Shown here one piece after another: positions 7,300-15,037 of a stretch of DNA of 15,037 nt (positions are counted from its first letter, which is position 1; every line of letters starts with the position of its first letter). The stretch spans positions 1-15,037 of the forward strand of contig JAIVGV010000076.1 in NCBI GenBank assembly GCA_020201365.1. The letters are read 5' to 3'. Below the pieces are notes generated by a model. The model did not search any database. It saw only the letters and a list, made by a program, of their open reading frames with translations, and was not told where the DNA came from. The position numbers and the translations under genes are program-made. The DNA comes from Acidobacteriota bacterium. GTDB lineage: Bacteria > Acidobacteriota > Blastocatellia > Pyrinomonadales > Pyrinomonadaceae.

Positions 7300-8829
7300 T
7301 TAGCAGCCGAAAGATGAGAAAATTTTTTCCCTAGTGGGTGAGCCGATTAGTTTGAATTCAATGGTCGCAACAGCCACAACTCTAGCTTTAGCATCTTTCA
7401 TCCCGCCTGCCACCTCGATGGCTTTCTTGAAATCACCAGCAGCCGAATACCCTTCTACGATCTCCTGTTCGCCGACCGGGCGATCAGCGGGTATGTGATG
7501 GTCATCAGCTATCATTTCCTGCGGAGGGTTTTGCTTGTACCTGTTCTGTAGCGCTGCCAAATCAAGCGCCTCCCTCTCCTGTTCAAAAAAGAGTCCTCTC
7601 TGGTAAGCAGAGGCGATTTTCAGAAAGTATCCGGCCTTATCTCCATAGCACGACCTGACACTGATCTCATACTTGAAATAGGTGCAATCAATGTTTTTGG
7701 CAACCTGAGCTGCCTGGGAAAGTACAGCCACAGCCTTTTCTCGCTGCCCGGCGTCCAGCATGAAGCTGGCGATGCTCGCCAAGGTGTTTGATTTTGTGTT
7801 GCTCCACGGAGAGGACATTTCCTGCGTTACTTGTAGAGCTTTGCCAGAATCCCCGAACTGCGCGTATGCCAAAGCCACTTGCGAGAGCCCAGAGTCTTTA
7901 AAGCCGGGTTTCCCTATTGTGTAAGCCACTTTTTCAGCTTGCCCTAAAACACCCGAAGCCCTCTCAGGCTGACCATTCTGCTTGTAAGCCAAGGCGATGG
8001 AGACAAGTGCCCTAGTCTTTGTGTCCTGTTCGGGATCGAAAATATTTTTTCTTGTTTCAGCCAGCGCGTAGGATAGAGCTTGCGAGGCAGACAACGTATC
8101 GCCAGAGCGGGCGGCTGCGTTGGCGACATCAACCAGCGCGTCTATCCTTTCAACCTCATAGTAGACGCTACGGGCTATCTCTATCGCTCTGCGAGGTTGA
8201 TGATTCTCCGCAAGCGTGGCGGCGGCGGCGCGAAGTACGTCTCCCTTAACGAATTTGTCCTTGATCGGAAGTCCCAGCCTTAATGCCTGGTCTGCGAGTC
8301 CGGCACGGGCGCTGTCGGTTAGGAGCTGAGCCAGCTCGTACTCCCTGTCGCCATACCAAGTTTCGTTTGCGGTACTTGCCGAGCCGATCCTCTTTGCTTC
8401 CTCGTATAAAAGTTTTGAAGCTGTATCGGCTAATCCCAACCTGCCGTAAGCGGTAATAAGTTGGCGCGACGCCCATGCCCTATGGCTGCCTCCCAGAGAC
8501 TTGGCAATCTCTGCCGCGCGTTCAACGTGATCAAGTGAGCCGATTTTAGCTATCGCACCGATTGCAGCCGCTTTGGACAACCCATCACTAATCAAGGTAG
8601 CCCAATTCAAGGCTTCATACAGTAACTTATCGGCAGCCTGTTTGTTTCCGTCTTGGGAGAAGAGCTGCGCCATGTACATGAGAGCGTCGGCTTTGTCCCC
8701 AGGCTCCTTTAATTGTCCTAACAGCGACCGGGCGCACTCCAGTCTAACTTCACCGAGTGAGCCGTCGTTGGCTCCGAGTTGACCGGAGGCGGAAACAAAA
8801 GAAACGAGGAGTAAGATGAAGTTCCTCAT
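7300..8829 (-). CDS. Exported TPR-like alpha-solenoid protein, low GC, unknown role
   Basis: The 509-residue product starts with a signal peptide (MRNFILLLVSFVSASGQLGA). It then consists of helical hairpins spaced about 34-40 residues apart, with TPR-like pattern: DALMYMAQLFSQDGNKQAA (about 48-66), RQLITAYGRLGLADTA (122-137), DALVDVANAAARSGDT (230-245), RALVSIALAYKQNGQPERA (273-291), QVALAYAQFGDSGKAL (317-332), and TLASIASFMLDAGQREKA (349-366). A Cys pair at 382 and 394 could form a disulphide if the protein is exported. Its role is unknown; such solenoids usually bind other proteins. Composition is unlike the neighbours: 26/60 G+C in 7321-7380 and 27/60 in 8041-8100, against 43/60 in 14041-14100 of nagZ. 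It starts 8 bases after the thiC stop and ends 89 bases before the first usable hydrolase start. The C-terminus after residue about 493 does not look like a finished repeat. Lateral acquisition is inferred. Confidence 0.8.
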   Translation of the reverse strand: MRNFILLLVSFVSASGQLGANDGSLGEVRLECARSLLGQLKEPGDKADALMYMAQLFSQDGNKQAADKLLYEALNWATLISDGLSKAAAIGAIAKIGSLDHVERAAEIAKSLGGSHRAWASRQLITAYGRLGLADTASKLLYEEAKRIGSASTANETWYGDREYELAQLLTDSARAGLADQALRLGLPIKDKFVKGDVLRAAAATLAENHQPRRAIEIARSVYYEVERIDALVDVANAAARSGDTLSASQALSYALAETRKNIFDPEQDTKTRALVSIALAYKQNGQPERASGVLGQAEKVAYTIGKPGFKDSGLSQVALAYAQFGDSGKALQVTQEMSSPWSNTKSNTLASIASFMLDAGQREKAVAVLSQAAQVAKNIDCTYFKYEISVRSCYGDKAGYFLKIASAYQRGLFFEQEREALDLAALQNRYKQNPPQEMIADDHHIPADRPVGEQEIVEGYSAAGDFKKAIEVAGGMKDAKARVVAVATIEFKLIGSPTREKIFSSFGC

Positions 8830-8837
8830 AGAACCGC

Positions 8838-10781
<1,944 letters not shown>

Positions 10782-10825
10782 CTCTCGCCCAGCCTTTCAG
10801 CCGCCGACACACGCGGCTCGAATGG

Positions 10826-10868
10826 AAAAGACCGCCCCGCTTCGGAAAGAAAAACGGGACGGTCTTTT
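10826..10868 (-). terminator. Intrinsic terminator in the thiC leader
   Basis: On the minus strand, AAAAGACCGTCCCG (10868-10855) pairs with CGGGGCGGTCTTTT (10839-10826). This gives a 14-bp stem with one G-U pair and a 15-base loop, and the 3' arm ends in TTTT. It lies between the TPP aptamer and the thiC start codon, as expected for riboswitch-controlled transcription termination. Reading on the plus strand also gives a stem ending in TTTT, but no plus-strand gene ends here. Confidence 0.85.
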
Positions 10869-10882
10869 CGCCGTTCTGCTTC

Positions 10883-10975
10883 TCCCTTCGGCGGTACTAA
10901 CCGCATCAGGTTCAAAGGGTCTCACCTCGCCGGTGACTCTCAGCCCCGCCGCTTCCGTCGAGGCTCCCCCGAAAT
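10883..10975 (-). ncRNA. TPP riboswitch (THI element) of thiC
   Basis: The minus strand carries the conserved thiamin diphosphate aptamer. Its 5' part reads GGGGGAGCC, then a variable P3 arm, then GGGGCTGAGAG. Its 3' part is ACCCTTTGAACCTGATGCGG followed by GTTAGTACCGCCGAAGGGA. The CTGAGA and ACCTGAT cores, which recognise the pyrimidine ring and form the central junction, are intact. The aptamer begins about 38 bases after the moaA stop and is followed by an intrinsic terminator before thiC. Binding of TPP is expected to favour the terminator. Confidence 0.96.
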
Positions 10976-10988
10976 AATTGTCAGGCGG

Positions 10989-11013
10989 ATTGTCCGCCGC
11001 GCGCTCTGCGGAG

Positions 11014-11017
<4 letters not shown>
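10989..11017 (-). promoter_or_regulatory. Candidate sigma70-type promoter for the thiC leader
   Basis: On the minus strand TTGACT (11017-11012, 5/6 to the -35 consensus) is followed after exactly 17 bases by GACAAT (10994-10989, 4/6 to the -10). The predicted transcript start, near 10982, lies only a few bases ahead of the aptamer. The -35 box includes the TGA stop of moaA. A 6-bp hairpin (10984-10989 with 10993-10998) overlaps the -10. Confidence 0.55.
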
Positions 11018-12015
<998 letters not shown>

Positions 12016-12055
12016 CTCTAGCCGCTTCGTCGGCGCGCGGGGATCGCGCGCCGGA

Positions 12056-12316
12056 TCAGATGACGGAATACGTGACGGTCACTTTGCCGAGGAAGTCCGC
12101 GCGCGACTCCCGCTTGACCAGCCCCGCGTGCTCCAGCTCGAAGTAGGCGCGCTGGATTTCGCCGCGATCAACCGCGAGCTGCTGCGCGAGCGCGACGGGC
12201 GCCGGGAGTCGCTCGCCGGAGGCGATCTGTTTGCCGCGGATCAGCGCGTCGAGCTGATCGCGCACCTGCAAATAGACGGGTCCCGCCGAGCGGTCTTTGA
12301 GTTCGATGTTGATCAT
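12056..12316 (-). CDS. Minimal GntR-type winged-helix DNA-binding protein
   Basis: The 86-residue product is almost only a GntR DNA-binding domain. PVYLQVRDQLDALIRG, then GERLPAPVALAQQLAVDR and IQRAYFELEHAGLVKRE, follow the family order of helix 1, helix-turn-helix and wing. The usual S-x-R of the LPSxRxLA motif is replaced (LPAPVALA), and the wing ends without the common G-x-G-T-F-V. There is no effector domain and almost no tail, shorter even than YtrA-type members (about 120 residues). An upstream ATG at 12358 is in frame. I prefer the ATG at 12316 because AGGGGCAGG lies just ahead of it and because homology begins soon after. It sits between queG and moaA on the same strand; its targets are unknown. 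Confidence 0.78.
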   Translation of the reverse strand: MINIELKDRSAGPVYLQVRDQLDALIRGKQIASGERLPAPVALAQQLAVDRGEIQRAYFELEHAGLVKRESRADFLGKVTVTYSVI

Positions 12317-12382
12317 CCTGCCCCTGTGACGACGACTGACAGCCGCGTGGTCGTTCAAGTTTACGACCCGGCTGCCCGAACA

Positions 12383-13372
12383 TCAATCGCCCGCGTCTCG
12401 TCTGCCGCCGTCGCGCGGCGCGACGAGCGCGCGGGCGTTGCGCTGGAGACCGGCGAGCTTGGCGCGTTTTATCGCGGAGCGGCGGAAGCGCGCGGCGTAA
12501 GTTTCGGGCGTGAGTTCGAGAACGTCCGACGCGGGCAGGGACGTTTGCCCGGCGCGCGGCTCGAAGCGCGCTTCGTCGGTCGGCTGCTCGAAGCGGTTCC
12601 AGGGGCAGACCTCCTGGCAGATGTCGCAGCCGTAGAGCCAGCCGGCGAGATTGTCTGCGACTTCGACGGGCAGCTCCGGCGCGCGCAGCTCAATCGTCGC
12701 GTGGGAGATGCAGCGGTTCGAGTCAACGACGTAGGGCTCGGTGATCGCCTGCGTGGGGCACGACTCGATGCAGAGCGTGCAGGTGCCGCAGTGGTCTTCG
12801 ACCGGCTCGGCGTCCGCTTCGAGTTCGAGATTCAGCAACAGCTCGCCGACGAAGACCCAGGAGCCGAGGTCGCGCGTGATGAGGTTGGTGTGCTTGCCGA
12901 TCCAGCCTAAGCTGGCGCGCGCCGCCCAAGCCTTGTCCATCACGGGTTGAATGTCCACGCAGGGTTTACCGTCAGAGCCGGGGACGGCGTCTTTGATCCG
13001 CGCGAGCAGGCTTTTGAGTTTCGCTCCGACGACTTCGTGGTAGTCGTCGCCCCAGGCGTAGCGGGAGATTTTGCCGCGCGACGGGTCGGCGTCGTGACGG
13101 TGCGGCGTGAAGTAGTTGACGAGGCAGACGACGACCGAGCGCGCCCGCGGGAAGACGAGGCGCGGGTCTGTGCGCTGCGCCGGGGCGCGCTCCATCCAGC
13201 GCATCTCGCCGTGGTAGCCGCGTCGCAGCCACTCTTCGAGATGCGCGCGCTCCTCTTCGAGCGGCTCGGCGCGCGCTATTCCTACGCGGTCGAAGCCTTC
13301 GGCGAGCGCGAGCCGTTTGACGAGCGCGGTGAGTTCGCCGGCGGACGCCTCCGTTTGCAGAGCCTGATCCAT
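12383..13372 (-). CDS. queG: Epoxyqueuosine reductase
   Basis: QueG is a cytoplasmic cobalamin- and iron-sulfur-dependent enzyme. It reduces epoxyqueuosine to queuosine in tRNAs for Asp, Asn, His and Tyr. The 329-residue protein has the N-terminal cobalamin-binding region, the segment VDIQPVMDKAWAARASLGWI with D140 as the likely catalytic Asp, and GKHTNLI. It has two ferredoxin-like clusters: C195, C198, C201 and C205 (CGTCTLCIESCP), and C221 with C249, C252 and C256 (CDICQEVCPWN). There is no C-terminal HEAT-repeat extension as found in some homologues. No other queuosine gene is in the window. The ATG at 13372 has no clear ribosome binding site, and a TATAAT lies about 10 bases upstream, so translation may start on a nearly leaderless RNA. 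It is divergent from the nagZ-like gene. Confidence 0.95.
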   Translation of the reverse strand: MDQALQTEASAGELTALVKRLALAEGFDRVGIARAEPLEEERAHLEEWLRRGYHGEMRWMERAPAQRTDPRLVFPRARSVVVCLVNYFTPHRHDADPSRGKISRYAWGDDYHEVVGAKLKSLLARIKDAVPGSDGKPCVDIQPVMDKAWAARASLGWIGKHTNLITRDLGSWVFVGELLLNLELEADAEPVEDHCGTCTLCIESCPTQAITEPYVVDSNRCISHATIELRAPELPVEVADNLAGWLYGCDICQEVCPWNRFEQPTDEARFEPRAGQTSLPASDVLELTPETYAARFRRSAIKRAKLAGLQRNARALVAPRDGGRRDAGD

Positions 13373-13382
13373 TCGGGCGAAA

Positions 13383-13411
13383 ATTATAGCGGCTCGCGCG
13401 CCGGAGTCGCA
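13383..13411 (-). promoter_or_regulatory. Candidate queG promoter with very short leader
   Basis: A perfect TATAAT is present on the minus strand at 13388-13383, in otherwise very GC-rich DNA. The -35 match is weak (GCGACT, 3/6, at 16-base spacing). A start about 7 bases after the box would leave only about 2-4 bases ahead of the queG ATG. Confidence 0.45.
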
Positions 13412-13550
13412 GCGCGGGTGAGCGGTCGCGCGACGCGCGCGCGTGCGGAAATTGTGGAATAAGTGTTGTCAAACGTGCGGCGCGCTTGCGCTGTCTTGAA
13501 AGTTCGGGCGCGCGTCTTTAAGCTTGCCCGAAAGGACGAGAGAAAAAGTG

Positions 13551-14855
13551 ATGGCGAGCAAGCGGGGAAATTCCGAAGACGAAGAGCTGCGGCGCAAGGC
13601 GGGGCGGCTGCTGTTCGTCGGTCTGCCGGGCACGCGGCTCGACAAAAACTTGCGCGAGGTCTTGCGCGAGGTGCGACCGGGCGGCGTGATCCTGTTCGGG
13701 CGCAACGTCGAGAGCGCCGAGCAGTTGTCGCTCCTCACCACGCAGGTTCACGACGCGCTCGAAGGGCGCGGCTTCGTCGGCGTGGATCAGGAGGGCGGGC
13801 TCGTGGATCGCTTCCGCGAGATCTGCGAGCCGATGCCTGCGGCGAAGGACGTGCGCCTCGCCGGTCGCACGGAGCTCGCGCGCCGCTTCGGCGAACTCTC
13901 CGCGCGCGTCCTGCGCCTCTTGGGCTTCAACGTCAACTTCGCGCCCGTGCTCGATCTCCGCGGCGGCAACGAGGAGAACGGCCTGCGCGCGCGCACCTTC
14001 GGCGCGACGCCCGAAGAGGTCTCGCGTCTCGCGGGCGCGTACCTCGACGGGCTGCAGGCGCACGGCGTGGTGGGGTGCGGCAAACACTTCCCGGGCTTGG
14101 GCGGATCGAGCGTTGACTCGCACCGCCGCCTGCCCGTCATCACGCACACTTGGGAGGAGATTCTGCAGAGCGATCTCGTCCCGTTCATGGACTTGATGTT
14201 CCACCGGCCGGGCGAGCGTTTGCGCGCCGTGATGGTGAGCCACGCCGCCTTTCCGGAAGTCTCCGAGTTCTTGCAGCAGTGGTTCAGGAGGACGGCGGAG
14301 CTGCCCGCGCTCGCGGAGATTCACCAACTGCCCGCGACGATCAGCAGCAACGTCGTGATGAAGCTGCTCCGGCTCGCCTTCAAGTTCAAGGGCTTGATCA
14401 TCACGGACGACATGGAGATGGGCGCGGTCGTGCAGACCCTGACGGTCGCGGAGGCTTCTTTGCGCGCGGTCGAGGCGGGCTCGGACATGATCCTCATCTG
14501 CGAGAGCCCGGCGCACTTCGTCGAGGCGCGCGACGCAATCGTCGCCGCCGTCAAGGAGGGGCGCGTCAAGGCGTCGCTCTTGGACGCGGCGAACGAGCGC
14601 ATCTCTCGCACGCTCTCGGCGGCGAAGGAGTACGAGCCGTTCGACGCCGAAGAGTTCGCCGCCGCCTCGCGCGAGATCACAAAGCTCAAAGCCGATCTGA
14701 AAGCCGCCGAGTCGGACGAGGAGTACGCGCCTACCGAGAAGATAACCGCATCGCAACCCCGCCGTAATAAAAATGGCGCGCGCGCCGCGCTAAGATGCGA
14801 AGACGTTGGTGCGATCCGTCGCCGAGGCGACGGGAGTAGCGGCAGCCCCACCTAA
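13551..14855 (+). CDS. nagZ: GH3 beta-N-acetylhexosaminidase, NagZ-like
   Basis: GH3 N-acetylglucosaminidases of the NagZ type remove GlcNAc from anhydro-muropeptides in cell-wall recycling. Numbering from the ATG at 13551 (434 residues), the protein has the TIM-barrel landmarks GGVILFGRN (44-52), VGVDQEGG (76-83), NFAPVLDL (129-136), KHFPGLG (178-184), and the NagZ-specific DSH (D189 to H191) acid/base loop. The nucleophile motif is IITDDMEMGA, with D286 as the likely nucleophile. No signal peptide is present, which fits a cytoplasmic enzyme. A TTG at 13524 extends the frame by nine residues; I chose the ATG because the AAAGGACGAGAG stretch lies ahead of it. The protein has a tail of about 70 residues after the barrel (from about 361). 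Its last 30 residues (RRNKNGARAAL and onward) are basic and low in complexity, and look like read-through into spacer DNA. Confidence 0.93.
   Translation: MASKRGNSEDEELRRKAGRLLFVGLPGTRLDKNLREVLREVRPGGVILFGRNVESAEQLSLLTTQVHDALEGRGFVGVDQEGGLVDRFREICEPMPAAKDVRLAGRTELARRFGELSARVLRLLGFNVNFAPVLDLRGGNEENGLRARTFGATPEEVSRLAGAYLDGLQAHGVVGCGKHFPGLGGSSVDSHRRLPVITHTWEEILQSDLVPFMDLMFHRPGERLRAVMVSHAAFPEVSEFLQQWFRRTAELPALAEIHQLPATISSNVVMKLLRLAFKFKGLIITDDMEMGAVVQTLTVAEASLRAVEAGSDMILICESPAHFVEARDAIVAAVKEGRVKASLLDAANERISRTLSAAKEYEPFDAEEFAAASREITKLKADLKAAESDEEYAPTEKITASQPRRNKNGARAALRCEDVGAIRRRGDGSSGSPT
14817..14832. other. GC-rich hairpin at the 3' end of the nagZ-like frame
   Basis: CGTCGCC at 14817-14823 pairs with GGCGACG at 14826-14832. 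Drawn as 6 bp the loop is CGAG. It lies inside the last codons of the predicted nagZ-like frame and resembles the hairpin at 2636-2652, which is intergenic. No T-run follows. Confidence 0.4.
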
Positions 14856-15002
14856 ATCAGCTCTCACAAACGGAAGAAACTCTCCCCGCCCCGCGAGGCG
14901 CGGGTGTATCCGCTCGACGACGAGCGGCGGGCGCGGCTTCATCAGTCGAGACCCCAAGCCGCGGGCAATCCTCAAGTTTAATCACACAAGGAGTCATGCA
15001 CG

Positions 15003-15037
15003 ATGTTCAGGAGCAGCAAGAACGAGAGCGCGAACCG
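15003..15037 (+). CDS. Start of an unidentified gene, cut by the window edge
   Basis: Only 11 full codons are present (MFRSSKNESAN). A strong AAGGAG at 14988-14993 is nine bases ahead of this ATG, good spacing. The other ATG at 14996 is only two bases away from it and gives a different frame, so I prefer 15003. The polar, basic N-terminus would fit several cytoplasmic protein families; a bactofilin is one guess, but there is too little sequence to name it. The 147-base gap before it contains a small hairpin (CGCTCG 14911-14916 with CGAGCG 14921-14926) and no clear promoter. Confidence 0.55.
   Translation, partial: MFRSSKNESAN

Noticed and set aside
13496..13522. Possible plus-strand promoter TTGAAA and TTTAAG ahead of the nagZ-like gene
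   Set aside because: The spacing is only 15 bases and the -10 match is poor, so I do not list it as a feature.
13518..14756. Open frame of 412 codons on the minus strand opposite the nagZ-like gene
   Set aside because: It is antisense to a gene with intact GH3 motifs, has Arg/Leu/His-rich composition, and shows no recognisable domain.
14891..14926. GC-rich hairpins after the nagZ-like gene as a terminator
   Set aside because: The stems are only 5-6 bp and no T-run follows.

Overview
The window looks like chromosomal DNA of a high-GC, free-living, Gram-negative-type bacterium. The gene content fits Acidobacteriota, class Blastocatellia, but this placement is my inference from composition and protein character; no rRNA or marker phylogeny is available here. 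I see no tRNA, rRNA, CRISPR array, transposase or phage gene. Coding density is high, the longest gap is about 230 bases, and most of the window is ordinary housekeeping DNA. The exceptions are one low-GC gene, several small repeat or hairpin elements, and one well-formed riboswitch.

Left third (1-3370), plus strand. A C-rich heptamer array runs almost into the start of nurA, a DNA-end-processing nuclease gene. It is followed by a small gene for a HerA HAS-barrel-like partner protein. Next come two unrecognised exported proteins: one with a signal peptide and Pro/Ala linker, one lipoprotein-like. The block ends in a perfect 34-bp inverted repeat that separates it from the convergent genes to the right.

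Middle (3369-10980), minus strand, read right to left. A sigma70-type promoter overlaps the moaA stop codon. It is followed by a TPP riboswitch, an intrinsic terminator, and thiC (thiamin pyrimidine synthesis). Eight bases after thiC lies a low-GC gene for an exported TPR-like protein. Then come a GH63/MGH1-type glycoside hydrolase and a two-pore-helix-type ion channel. The close spacing suggests that at least thiC and the TPR gene, and the hydrolase and channel, are read together. The hydrolase has no normal start codon at its expected N-terminus, exactly at the edge of the low-GC gene.

Right third. On the minus strand are queG (epoxyqueuosine reductase, tRNA modification), a very small GntR-type DNA-binding protein and moaA (first step of molybdenum cofactor synthesis). 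Divergent from queG is a plus-strand GH3 beta-N-acetylhexosaminidase (NagZ-like, peptidoglycan recycling). The window ends in the first codons of another plus-strand gene.

I did not find a convincing new multi-gene system. The items most worth checking are the junction between the low-GC TPR gene and the hydrolase, the placement of that TPR gene behind a thiamin riboswitch, the G-quadruplex-capable array in front of nurA, and the long perfect inverted repeat.
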